Origin: a virus
IMG/VR virus record: IMGVR_UViG_3300025887_002434
Span: 1-26,166 of that record
Length of the DNA: 26,166 nt
Strand: one strand, 5' to 3'
The notes beneath the pieces were generated by a model, which worked only from the letters and a program-made list of their open reading frames with translations, did not search any database and was not told the origin of the DNA. This document shows, piece after piece, positions 1 to 7,839 of this stretch (position 1 is its first letter; the number at the start of each line of letters is the position of its first letter). The position numbers were made by a program, and so were the translations under genes.

Positions 1-981
1 CTGGCCGAGATGACGCAGGCCATCAACATCCTGCCCAACCTCTACACTCGCCTCGGCCAGATCGGCCTCTTCCGCTTCGAGGGCGTCACCCAGCGTTCGG
101 TGATCATCGAGCAATACGAAGGCGTGCTGAACTTGCTGCCCTCGGTGCCGCTGGGCGGCCCTGCCACCGTCGGCACCCGCGAAGGCCGCTCGATGCGGTC
201 CTTTGCCCTGCCATGGATCCCGCATGACGATGTGATCCTGCCGGGTGACATTCAGGGCCAGCCCGCGCTGGGCGTCTTTGATGGTGCCGACCCGCTGGTC
301 GAGGTGATGAACCGAAAGCTGCAGCTGATGCGGCGCAAGCACGCCCAGACCCGCGAATACATGGAGATGAATGCCCTGCGCGGCATCGTGAAGGATGGCG
401 CGGGCACGACACTCTACAACTACTTCACCGAATTCGGCCTCGCGCAAATCTCGGTGGATTTCCTGCTGGGCACGGCAGGCACCAACGTTCAGGGCAAAGT
501 GCGCGAGGTCTTGCGGTCGATGGAAGACAACGTCCTCGGAGAAAGCATGACGGACGTCCATGCCCTCGTCAGTCGGGAATTCTTCGACAAGCTGATTGCG
601 CACCCCAAAACCGAGGAGGCCTACAAGTTCTACGCCGCCACCGGCGCGCAGCCCCTGCGCCAGGATGTGCGCCGCAACTTCCCCTTCGCGGGCATCGTGT
701 TCGAGGAATATTCTGGCATCGTCACGCTATCGACCAAGGCGACCGAGCGGCTGGTGCCCGCCAGCGAGGGCATCGCCTTTCCTTTGGGCACCATGGACAC
801 CTTCACCACCTACGGCGGCCCAGCCAACCTACTGGAAGCGGCAAACACCCTCGGCCTGCCGCTCTACGCTCGCCAGCACCTTGATGAGAAAGGCCGCTGG
901 ATCGACCTGATGACCGAGGCGTCGATCCTGCCGGTGAACAAGCGGCCGCGCATCGCGATCCGCCTGCACACCTCGAACTGA
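1..981 (+). CDS. Major capsid protein, lambda gpE-like (5' end probably outside window)
   Basis: This is the shell-forming major capsid protein of a tailed phage (phage major capsid protein E family). The 323 residues from the first ATG (base 10) begin with a TQAINILPN segment followed by a GLF block, which matches the conserved N-terminal LTAAIN...GLF pattern of the gpE family. The frame is open to base 1 and reads Leu-Ala-Glu before that Met. The lambda family has about 340 residues with a short lead before this motif, so the true start is probably just upstream of the window. A long acidic and aromatic central part ends with RPRIAIRLHTSN. It lies directly before an FII-like gene, as expected for a lambda-type head module. 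Family assignment is by pattern recognition; the position as first late head gene in view supports it. Confidence 0.85.
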   Translation: MAEMTQAINILPNLYTRLGQIGLFRFEGVTQRSVIIEQYEGVLNLLPSVPLGGPATVGTREGRSMRSFALPWIPHDDVILPGDIQGQPALGVFDGADPLVEVMNRKLQLMRRKHAQTREYMEMNALRGIVKDGAGTTLYNYFTEFGLAQISVDFLLGTAGTNVQGKVREVLRSMEDNVLGESMTDVHALVSREFFDKLIAHPKTEEAYKFYAATGAQPLRQDVRRNFPFAGIVFEEYSGIVTLSTKATERLVPASEGIAFPLGTMDTFTTYGGPANLLEAANTLGLPLYARQHLDEKGRWIDLMTEASILPVNKRPRIAIRLHTSN

Positions 982-998
982 CAGGCGGGGCAATCATC

Positions 999-1313
999 AT
1001 GACCGTCTTCGCCGCCGCCATGGACCGCATCTATGCCAACCCATCTATGGCGGCGGCCGCAGTCTGGATTTCCGCCACGACCTCGGAGGAACGCCCGATC
1101 CGCGTCATCCGCCGCGCCCCGGACCGCATCACAGACTTTGGCGCTGGGCGCTTTGTCAGTGACACGCTGATGGTGGATGTGCGCGTGTACGACCTGCCCG
1201 AACTGCGAGCGGGCGATCTGATCGTCATCGGCGCTGACAGCTTCACCATTCAGGGAGAGCCCATCCGCGACCGCGAACGCCTGATCTGGTCATTGGACCT
1301 GCGCCCATCATGA
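999..1313 (+). CDS. Head-tail joining protein, lambda gpFII-like
   Basis: A small protein of 104 residues that probably connects the filled head to the tail (phage attachment, gpFII type). It starts 17 bases after the capsid stop with a GGCGGGG stretch upstream that can serve as ribosome binding site. The C-terminal half alternates short strands and turns (LRAGDLIVIGADSFTIQGEP), typical of the small beta-barrel joining proteins, and the length fits the family (lambda FII is 117 residues). The stop overlaps the next start by four bases (ATGA), so it is translationally coupled to the DUF6441 gene. The assignment rests mostly on size, position and the beta-barrel-like C-terminus. Confidence 0.65.
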   Translation: MTVFAAAMDRIYANPSMAAAAVWISATTSEERPIRVIRRAPDRITDFGAGRFVSDTLMVDVRVYDLPELRAGDLIVIGADSFTIQGEPIRDRERLIWSLDLRPS

Positions 1314-1927
1314 AGTTGAAGATCGCGTTCGACCCCGACCTTGTCGCGTTGATGCAGGCGGAAATCGCAGCCGGAGAAAAGGCAGTGTCTGCCGCCATGC
1401 GCGAGGCTGGCACCTCCCTGAAATCCGCCTGGCGTGGCCAGATCACTGGCGCAGGGCTGGGGACGCGGCTGGGCAACTCAATCCGCCTCGCCAGTTTTCC
1501 GAAATCCGGCGACAGCCTGAACGCGGCGGCGCTGGTTTGGTCCAACGCCCCGGTCATCATAGGCGCACATGACACGGGTCCGCTGATCCGGTCGAAAGAC
1601 GGGTTCTGGCTGGCCATCCCAACCCCGGCAGCTGGCAAAAGCACCAAAGGCGGCCGCATCACCCCCGGCGAATGGGAGCGCCGTACGGGGTTGCGCCTGC
1701 GGTTCATCTATCGCCGTCGCGGGCCAAGCCTGCTGGTGGCCGAGGGGCGGTTGAATTCAAAAGGGCGCGCGGTGGCGTCCAGGTCCAAAACTGGGCGCGG
1801 CTTGGCGACGGTCCCGATCTTCCTGCTGGTGCCGCAGGTCAAACTGCGCAAGCGGCTGGATCTTGCGCGGGATGCAGAGAAGGCGGTGGATGGAGTGCCG
1901 GGGTTGATTGTGGCGAGGTGGGTGTAG
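1310..1927 (+). CDS. DUF6441-type phage protein (tail completion / minor tail)
   Basis: A 205-residue protein that I recognise as the DUF6441 type found between the head-joining and tail-terminator genes of Rhodobacteraceae and Rhizobiales prophages. Its biochemical role is not established; by position it resembles the tail-completion genes (lambda gpZ position). The N-terminal 60 residues are helical (MQAEIAAGEKAVSAAMREAG), followed by a Gly/Ser-rich core with WLAIPTPAAG, an Arg-rich stretch (LRLRFIYRRRG) and a C-terminal VPQVKLRKRLDL. The start overlaps the stop of the preceding gene. In related phages the next gene would be the tail terminator; here 1.4 kb with an oppositely oriented HNH gene separates them. 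Confidence 0.7.
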   Translation: MKLKIAFDPDLVALMQAEIAAGEKAVSAAMREAGTSLKSAWRGQITGAGLGTRLGNSIRLASFPKSGDSLNAAALVWSNAPVIIGAHDTGPLIRSKDGFWLAIPTPAAGKSTKGGRITPGEWERRTGLRLRFIYRRRGPSLLVAEGRLNSKGRAVASRSKTGRGLATVPIFLLVPQVKLRKRLDLARDAEKAVDGVPGLIVARWV

Positions 1928-2039
1928 GGAAAAGGAAGCTGATGTCGGCATTGCAGACAACGCCGCTTTGCGTATGGTGATTTTTTGATGTCTGCTCACC
2001 AGAAAGTGACTCACCGAGCTTTCTACATTCTTTGACCAA

Positions 2040-3110
2040 TCATAATTCGTGGGCTTGTTCGATGGCGCCTAGATTATACTGGTTTAAGAATTCCAAAAAC
2101 TTTCTATTATCTGGAAAATGGGCCTTTGCGACATCAAGGTCATACTGTCTATAGCGATAGAGTTGAGAGTAGTATTCACTTGATGGCTTCAGATCTTTCT
2201 CTGACAGCCTCAACTTTTCTACTTCTTCGCTCGGAGTATGAAACTTTGCCCCTCCATCTCCAAAAGTGCATATTTGTGTCTTCATTGAGGGTCGCCCGAT
2301 GATTTTAGACGCAGTGTATTCCGATTCGATCAAAGCCGCGTAGTTTTCATCATCCATAGCAGCTTCAATCAGGATCGATTGATAGACGCCGATTTGAGGT
2401 TGGTGAAAAGGGAATTCTAATACAGGCAGCTTCGGTTCTGAGCTGGCTACATAGTTGTCGATATATACCCGTCCGTCCCTGTGCGAAACGTCTTTAGGGT
2501 AAGGGAACCCCATATTTTGAGAGAGTAGTAACTCCGAGGAAAGGTTCAGAAAAATTAGACCGTTAATGGCGAGAATGAATGACGATGGTTTGTGCATGAA
2601 CACGGGATCAGAAGCCCCACTCATAACCAAACCTCTAAAATCAGGCCGATTGGGATAGACGAGGACGCAACGATCTTTTTTGCCAAGACGTTCATCGATG
2701 TAGAACTTTGGTGCCGGTGTTGGCCAGTCCTTGTTCAACAGCATGTTGCCCAGCCAAAGGCCAATTCGAACCTTATCAAACCAATCGAGCAGGTCGTCCC
2801 ACTCAGCCCCGGTCAAATTGCCACCTGCTAGTAGTCGAACCATGTACCCTTTGGTTCTTCCCTCAAGGTTAGAATATCGCTCATTGCAGTCTGTGCACGC
2901 GGGAAACTGAAATTGTTGAGCAGAAAAATTGCGAGGCTTTCTGTTTGGATCGCTCGTTTCTACCCCTAGGTGCCAAAGCCTTTTAGGATCACCTGTGAGT
3001 GCGATGAGCCACTTAGGAATGACATGTTCCTTATTCTTTATTGTTGGTGGTTTGCCACAGAAAATACACATCTTCTCACTTTTCGTTGGCAATGCTTCGA
3101 CATCAACCAT
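2040..3110 (-). CDS. HNH-endonuclease-like moron gene inside the tail operon
   Basis: A 356-residue protein with an N-terminal zinc-type HNH signature: C15-x2-C18, then E28-H29-V-I-P, then C72-x2-C75-N76. This is the C..C / H / C..CN layout of McrA-like HNH nucleases. The remaining 270 residues match no family I recognise. The start is the ATG at 3110, preceded on that strand by a purine-rich GAGGGGAAGAGGG stretch that can bind ribosomes; Met14 is a weaker alternative. The gene is transcribed against all surrounding structural genes and is much AT-richer than they are. This is the hallmark of a moron with its own promoter, a late arrival carrying a lysogeny or defence function. Whether it cuts DNA, RNA or nothing cannot be seen. 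The HNH-like fold is likely; the target is unknown. Confidence 0.75.
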   Translation of the reverse strand: MVDVEALPTKSEKMCIFCGKPPTIKNKEHVIPKWLIALTGDPKRLWHLGVETSDPNRKPRNFSAQQFQFPACTDCNERYSNLEGRTKGYMVRLLAGGNLTGAEWDDLLDWFDKVRIGLWLGNMLLNKDWPTPAPKFYIDERLGKKDRCVLVYPNRPDFRGLVMSGASDPVFMHKPSSFILAINGLIFLNLSSELLLSQNMGFPYPKDVSHRDGRVYIDNYVASSEPKLPVLEFPFHQPQIGVYQSILIEAAMDDENYAALIESEYTASKIIGRPSMKTQICTFGDGGAKFHTPSEEVEKLRLSEKDLKPSSEYYSQLYRYRQYDLDVAKAHFPDNRKFLEFLNQYNLGAIEQAHEL

Positions 3111-3153
3111 TTCGGCCCTCTTCCCCTCACCAGTTCGAAACGTAACGTGTAAC

Positions 3154-3184
3154 TGTATACCACTCTTGATCGAGCACGACGCAA
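3154..3184 (-). promoter_or_regulatory. Possible promoter of the HNH moron
   Basis: On the minus strand a TATACA (3154-3159) lies downstream of TTGCGT (3179-3184) with a 19-bp spacer, about 45 bases before the HNH start codon. The spacer is longer than ideal, so this is a weak prediction. An independent promoter is expected because the gene opposes the late operon. Confidence 0.25.
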
Positions 3185-3321
3185 GATGAAGGAACAGTGA
3201 ATGACTAGTGGGAAGAGCATTTTCATAAGATCAGAGCCGCGCAACCGTTTAACTGCCGTCAGGCTGGCACGCAGGATCCGACAGTTTGGGGTCAATCCGG
3301 CCACTGATTATTGGACAAACC

Positions 3322-3744
3322 ATGCCCACCACCCGCGAATCCGTCCTCGCCGCGCTACACGCGCGGCTGCAGCCGCTTGCCGCACTTGTTTTGCGCGATG
3401 GGGTCCTGCCCGAACGGATCCCGGCAACCGGCTTGATCATCCTGCGCGACGGCCAGCCGGGCGAGCCCGAGGTGACACTGTCGCCCCTGCGCTACCACTT
3501 CCAGCACCGGGCCGAGCTGGAGGTCGTCGTCCAGGCCCCGAATGGCAGGGCCAGCGCCTTCGACACCCTGATCGCCGCCATTGGCACTGCACTTGAATCC
3601 GACCGCACGCTGGGCGGTCTTTGCGATTGGGTCGAACCAGAAGCCCCGGCGTCGGTCGATCTGCCCATCGAGGGCGCGGCGGCACTGAAGGCGGCGATCA
3701 TTACCGTCGTGTTGCACTACTCCACCACGGGCCCTCTGGCCTGA
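3322..3744 (+). CDS. Tail terminator-like protein (often mis-named acyl-CoA transferase)
   Basis: A 140-residue protein placed immediately before the tail tube gene, the position of the tail terminator that caps the finished tail tube (lambda gpU-like). It has an N-terminal helix (RESVLAALHARLQPL), a beta strand with polar turn (GLIILRDGQPGEPEVTLSP), a strand block (HFQHRAELEVVVQA), a helix (SAFDTLIAAIGTAL) and a final strand, an alpha/beta layout consistent with tail terminators. Similar genes in related genomes are labelled acyl-CoA transferase, which I consider a transferred error. The ATG at 3322 is preferred; an upstream in-frame TTG at 3286 would add 12 residues. It is the first + strand gene after the HNH insertion, so its original upstream context has been altered. 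Confidence 0.65.
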   Translation: MPTTRESVLAALHARLQPLAALVLRDGVLPERIPATGLIILRDGQPGEPEVTLSPLRYHFQHRAELEVVVQAPNGRASAFDTLIAAIGTALESDRTLGGLCDWVEPEAPASVDLPIEGAAALKAAIITVVLHYSTTGPLA

Positions 3745-3769
3745 CATCCCCAACATCGAGGAGACTTCC

Positions 3770-4708
3770 ATGGCACGTGCGCAAGGCGCGCGGGCGCAGA
3801 TGGCGCTTGCGTATGAGACCGTTTACGGCACCCCGCCGGTCAGTGGGTTCCGCTTGATGCCCTTCGCCCGGGCGACGCTCGGGTCGGAACAGCCGTTGCT
3901 GGAATCCGAACTGCTGGGCTATGGCCGCGATCCTCTGGCCCCGATCAAGGACGCGGTCACCGCCGACGGTGAGGTGGTGATCCCCATCGATGTGGAAGCT
4001 TTCGGCTTTTGGCTGAAGGCGGCGTTCGGCCAACCCACCACCACCGGCACAACCCCCAAGACCCATACGTTCCAGTCCGGCAACTGGACGCTTCCCAGCA
4101 TGTCGATCGAGACGGCGATGCCGGAGGTGCCCCGCTTTGCGATGTATTCCGGCTGTGTACTGGATCAGCTGTCCTGGCAGATGCAGCGTTCCGGCCTTTT
4201 GACGGCCTCTGCAAAATTGATCGCCCAAGGCGAGACAATCGCCGCCACGACCGCTGCAGGCACGCCGACCGCACTCGGGCTGCAACGCTTTGGCCATTTC
4301 AACGGCACCGTAAAGCGCAATGGCACCGCGCTGGGCAATGTGGTCTCTGCCGAGATCACCTATTCCAACAACCTCGACCGCATTGAGACCATCCGCGGCG
4401 ATGGCCGCATTGATGGGGCTGACCCCACTATGGCGGCGCTGACGGGCCGGATCGAAGTGCGGTTCTCCGACACGACGCTGGTGACGCAAGCCATCGACGG
4501 CAGCCCCTGCGAGTTGGAGTTCAACTACAGCCTCGGGGCCAGTGCGAGTTTCACCTTCACAGCACATGCCGTGTACCTGCCGATTCCCCGGATCGAGATT
4601 GCCGGGCCACAGGGCGTGCAGGCCAGCTTTGACTGGCAGGCCGCCAAGGCCACCAGCCCGGCCCGCATGTGCACCGTCGTTCTCGTCAACACACTTACAG
4701 GATACTGA
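3770..4708 (+). CDS. Phage tail tube protein (major tail protein)
   Basis: A 312-residue protein that forms the tube of a long non-contractile tail (Phage_tube_2-type family). The N-terminus (MARAQGARAQ, then YETVYGTPP) is the typical opening of this family in Rhodobacteraceae phages, followed by an ELLGYGRDP element and a central strand-rich region with WTLPSMSIETAMP. A C-terminal repeat of the fold contains FTFTAHAVYLPIPR. A GAGGAG ribosome site stands about nine bases before the ATG. It is followed two bases after its stop by the chaperone gene, the usual order (terminator, tube, chaperone, tape measure). Confidence 0.85.
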   Translation: MARAQGARAQMALAYETVYGTPPVSGFRLMPFARATLGSEQPLLESELLGYGRDPLAPIKDAVTADGEVVIPIDVEAFGFWLKAAFGQPTTTGTTPKTHTFQSGNWTLPSMSIETAMPEVPRFAMYSGCVLDQLSWQMQRSGLLTASAKLIAQGETIAATTAAGTPTALGLQRFGHFNGTVKRNGTALGNVVSAEITYSNNLDRIETIRGDGRIDGADPTMAALTGRIEVRFSDTTLVTQAIDGSPCELEFNYSLGASASFTFTAHAVYLPIPRIEIAGPQGVQASFDWQAAKATSPARMCTVVLVNTLTGY

Positions 4709-4710
4709 TC

Positions 4711-5148
4711 ATGATCCGACTGAACCTGACCGCCGCGCCGGAGTGGCTGGACCTCACCCCCGACCTGCGCCTACTTGTGGGGCCTCTGACCACTGCACTG
4801 ATGGTCTCAGCCCGCGCCGATCTGGCCGTCGAGGAATTGCCCGAGGGCGCCACCCAAGAGGAAATGGCCCTCGCGATGGCCAAGGCGGTCGCCCGCCGTG
4901 CGGTTCTGGATTGGGAGGGTGTCGGCGATGATGCGGGCAATATCGTGCCCGTAAGCCCTGAAGGGATCGACGCCCTGCTGGAAATCTGGCCGGTTTTTGA
5001 GGCGTTCCAGACCCAATATGTCGCGCGCGGCCTGCTGCTGGACGCCGAAAAAAACGCCTCCGCGCCCTTGCCGACTGGTCCTTCGGCGGGGGCGACCGCT
5101 ACTGCGCAGCCTGCGCGGGGCGCTGCCCGGACTGCCCCGCAAGACTGA
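4711..5148 (+). CDS. Tail assembly chaperone (gpG-like), zero-frame product
   Basis: A 145-residue protein in the chaperone position between tail tube and tape measure. It coats the tape measure protein during tail assembly and is not part of the virion. The ATG at 4711 starts MIRLNLTAAPEWLDL. Residues 45-110 are acidic and helical with conserved-looking WEGVGDDAGN and FEAFQTQYVARGLLL segments. After codon 115 the reading turns into an Ala/Thr/Pro/Gly-rich tail of low complexity up to the stop at 5146-5148. The change of character coincides with a slippery heptamer, which suggests that the Ala-rich tail is what ribosomes make when they do not shift frame. An in-frame alternative start upstream (4669) lies inside the tube gene and is not preferred. 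Confidence 0.8.
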   Translation: MIRLNLTAAPEWLDLTPDLRLLVGPLTTALMVSARADLAVEELPEGATQEEMALAMAKAVARRAVLDWEGVGDDAGNIVPVSPEGIDALLEIWPVFEAFQTQYVARGLLLDAEKNASAPLPTGPSAGATATAQPARGAARTAPQD

Positions 5149-5378
5149 ACCGACCGCAGACGCCAGAGGGCTGGCAGGTCTGGGACCTCGTCGGCCGCCT
5201 TGGCGGGCAACTGCGTGTGATCCCCGGCGCTGTGCTCGGCTGGGACATGGGTGCGGCGCTGTCTCTTGCTCGCGCGCTGGGCATAGATGCCCTGATCGCC
5301 GCCGAACTGCTGCCCGAGATCGAGGCGGTGATGGTGCGCAAACTGAACGAACAGATGGAAGGTGGCCGCGATGGCTGA
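4711..5378 (+). CDS. Tail assembly chaperone, -1 frameshift product (gpGT-like)
   Basis: Predicted fusion of about 222 residues: codons 1-115 of the chaperone gene, a -1 slip at 5049-5055, then 107 codons from base 5055 to the TGA at 5376-5378. The downstream frame is open from 5001 to 5378 but has no ATG before its middle and no ribosome site, so it can hardly be expressed alone. It encodes a plausible protein: DWSFGGGDRY, a C-x2-C-x3-C-x2-C cluster, TPEGWQVWDLVGRLGGQL, then a helical C-terminus LIAAELLPEIEAVMVRKLNE. It stops overlapping the tape measure ATG (5371). Phages with long tails commonly make the second chaperone (the T domain, which contacts the tape measure) by frameshifting; lambda G/GT is the model. 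That the slip occurs is inference. Confidence 0.7.
5049..5055 (+). other. Slippery heptamer for programmed -1 frameshift
   Basis: In the chaperone frame the codons are GAA AAA AAC, giving A AAA AAC, a perfect X XXY YYZ heptamer within a run of seven A in otherwise GC-rich sequence. GCGCCC just downstream (5062-5067) could pair with GGGCGC about 50 bases later as a stimulatory structure, although this was not folded. Confidence 0.75.
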
Positions 5379-7839
5379 GAAACGGGTCAGTGTGCGCCTC
5401 GTGGCGGAGGGCGGCCGTCAGGTCCGCGCCGAGCTGGAGGGTGTCGGCGTGGCCGGGGCAAAGGGGTTTGGTCGTCTTTCCCGCGAGATGGAACTGGCCA
5501 ACACCCGGCTTGCAGGTTTCGCGCGCCGGGCAGGCATCGCGATGTCTGCAGCCGCCGCTGCCGCCACCGCGTCGCTCGGCCTGATTGTGCGCTCCACCGC
5601 CGAGAGTGCGACCCAAATCCGCCAGTTCGCGCAAGTGGCTAATGCCACGCCTGACGCCTTGCAACGTTGGTCGGCAGGCGCGCGGACGGTCGGCATCGAG
5701 CAGGAAAAGCTCGCCGATATCCTGAAGGACGTGAACGACCGGGTCGGGGACTTCCTGCAGACTGGCGGTGGGCCGATGGCGGATTTCTTCGAGAGCGTAG
5801 CCCCGCGCGTGGGCGTCACGGCTGATCAGTTTGCGCGGCTGTCGGGGCCTGAGGCGCTGCAGCTCTATGTGGACACGCTGGAACGCGCCGGGCTCGGCCA
5901 GCAGGAGATGACGTTTTATTTGGAAGCCATGGCATCCGATGCCACCCGACTGCTGCCGCTCCTGCGCAACGGGGGCGCGGAAATGGCGCGGCTGGGCGAC
6001 CAGGCGGCTGACCTTGGCGCGGTTCTGGACACCGACGCAATCGAAGCCCTGCGGCGCACGCAGGTGGCACTTGGCACACTGTCGCTGGTGTTCGAGGGCC
6101 TTCGCAACCGGATCGCCGTCGCCGTGGCACCTTCTCTTGAGGCTTTGGCAAACGCATTCGTGGCACTTGCCTCAGACGGTGGAATCTTGCGGTCGGCCAT
6201 CGACGCGCTGATTGGCAACCTCGGTCGCCTCGCCACCTATGCCGCCACCTTCGCCGCCGTCATAGCCGGGCGCTGGGTGGCGGGGCTGGCAGCCGCGGCG
6301 CTCTCTGTCCGTGGCCTCGCCACAGCACTGGTCTTCCTGCGCGGGGCGCTGATCCGCACCGGCATTGGGGCGCTGATCGTCGGCGCTGGCGAGCTGGTCT
6401 ATCAGTTCTCGCAGCTGGTGGACCGGGTTGGCGGCGTAGGCGAGACGTTCCGGCTGCTGGGCGATCTTGCGAAAGAGGTATGGTCCCGGACGGGGCTGTC
6501 GTTCGATGCCGCCTTTGCCAATATGGCGGCCGGGTGGGAAGGTCTGAAAGCAGCGGGGCTTTCGGCGCTTGAGGGTACCATCGCGGGCGTCGTCAGTTTC
6601 GGCGACCGGACGGCGGCCATTTTCCAAGGCGCCTATGATGCAGCGGTCGCAATTTGGGGCAGTCTCCCCGGTGCCATCGGCGACTTTGCCTTCCAGGCCG
6701 CGAACGGACTGATCTCAGGCGTCGAAGCAATGCTGAACGGTGTCGTCACCCGCATCAACACCTTCATCACCGGTCTCAATGCAGCACTGGCGCTGCTGCC
6801 CGACTGGGCAGTGGGCGAAGGCGGCGTCCGGATCGGGACGCTTGATCCGCTGGAACTCGGGCGGATTGGAAACCCCTTCGAAGGGGCGGCCACGACCGCC
6901 GGAACTGCCGCCGCCGATGCCTTCTCAGCTGCGCTATCCCGCACCTATCTCGAACCGCCTGACCTTGGCCTTGGCACCTTGGCCGAGGATGCGCGCGGCC
7001 GCGCCGACGGATATCGCGAGGCAGTTGGCATGCTCGCAGATGCAGCAGTTCGGCCGCTCGCCAGTTGGCAAGCGCTGCGCGACGCGGTCACTGGGACCGG
7101 ATCAGAGGCGGACGCCGCGCTGGCAGATGCTGCCAGTTCTGCTGATGCGCTGGCGGCCGGGCTGAATGACACCGCCACTGCAGCAGATGGCGCAGGCGGT
7201 GCGGCCCGCAATGCCGGTGCGGCGGCGGCTGCGGGTGCCGAACAAGCGGCAACAGGCTGGGGCGCTGTGACGGCGGCACTGGCCGACTATGCTGCAAAGG
7301 CCCGCGATATTGGAGGCGATATCGGCCAGACACTGGTTGGCGCGTTCCAGAGCGCGGAAAACGCTGTGGCCGACTTCGTCAAATCCGGTAAGCTCGATTT
7401 CCGCGATCTCGTCACCTCGATGATTGCCGATCTGGCCAAGCTGGCCGCGCGGCGGTTCATCCTCGGGCCTATCGCCAATGCGCTCTCCGGCGCGCTGGGC
7501 GGTGCTGGCGGTTTGTTCGCCGACATCCTGCATGCCGGTGGCACGGTCGGATCATCGGGCCCGGGCCGCATGGTGCCAGCGATGGCGTTCGCCGGTGCCC
7601 CACGCATGCATTCTGGGGGCTGGGCCGGGCTGAAGCCGGATGAGGTGCCAGCGATCCTGCAACGCGGCGAACGGGTGTTATCCCGTCGCGAGGCCGCTGG
7701 TTATGGACAGGAGCAGTCTTCCGCGCCTGCCATCAATGTCACCATCATGTCGCGTGACGCCGAAAGCTTCCGGCAATCCCGCACGCAGGTCGCAGCCGAC
7801 ATTGCTCGCGCCGTATCCCTCGGCAGGAGGGGAATGTGA
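5371..7839 (+). CDS. Tail tape measure protein
   Basis: An 822-residue protein that sets tail length and is coated by the chaperones. The ATG at 5371 (MAEKRVSVRLVAEGG) is chosen over the GTG at 5362 because GGAAGG sits about eight bases upstream of it and it overlaps the stop of the frameshift product. It has a coiled N-terminal region, hydrophobic stretches around residues 45-65 and 285-345, and Ala-rich helices. The conserved C-terminal block is LDFRDLVTSMIADLAKLAARRF followed by GGWAGLKPDEVPAILQRGERVLSRREA, the standard end of the lambda/GTA-type tape measure. The size is moderate, predicting a fairly short siphovirus tail of roughly 120 nm by the usual 1.5 angstrom per residue rule. Confidence 0.9.
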   Translation: MAEKRVSVRLVAEGGRQVRAELEGVGVAGAKGFGRLSREMELANTRLAGFARRAGIAMSAAAAAATASLGLIVRSTAESATQIRQFAQVANATPDALQRWSAGARTVGIEQEKLADILKDVNDRVGDFLQTGGGPMADFFESVAPRVGVTADQFARLSGPEALQLYVDTLERAGLGQQEMTFYLEAMASDATRLLPLLRNGGAEMARLGDQAADLGAVLDTDAIEALRRTQVALGTLSLVFEGLRNRIAVAVAPSLEALANAFVALASDGGILRSAIDALIGNLGRLATYAATFAAVIAGRWVAGLAAAALSVRGLATALVFLRGALIRTGIGALIVGAGELVYQFSQLVDRVGGVGETFRLLGDLAKEVWSRTGLSFDAAFANMAAGWEGLKAAGLSALEGTIAGVVSFGDRTAAIFQGAYDAAVAIWGSLPGAIGDFAFQAANGLISGVEAMLNGVVTRINTFITGLNAALALLPDWAVGEGGVRIGTLDPLELGRIGNPFEGAATTAGTAAADAFSAALSRTYLEPPDLGLGTLAEDARGRADGYREAVGMLADAAVRPLASWQALRDAVTGTGSEADAALADAASSADALAAGLNDTATAADGAGGAARNAGAAAAAGAEQAATGWGAVTAALADYAAKARDIGGDIGQTLVGAFQSAENAVADFVKSGKLDFRDLVTSMIADLAKLAARRFILGPIANALSGALGGAGGLFADILHAGGTVGSSGPGRMVPAMAFAGAPRMHSGGWAGLKPDEVPAILQRGERVLSRREAAGYGQEQSSAPAINVTIMSRDAESFRQSRTQVAADIARAVSLGRRGM

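Noticed and set aside
3201-3596. 131-codon frame over the tail-terminator gene
   Set aside because: Arg/Ala/Pro-rich shadow; the overlapping frame from 3322 encodes the alpha/beta protein expected at this position.
4997-5584. 195-codon Arg/Pro-rich frame across the chaperone/tape measure junction
   Set aside because: Composition is typical of an out-of-frame reading of GC-rich DNA; the third frame (5001-5378) gives the sensible protein.
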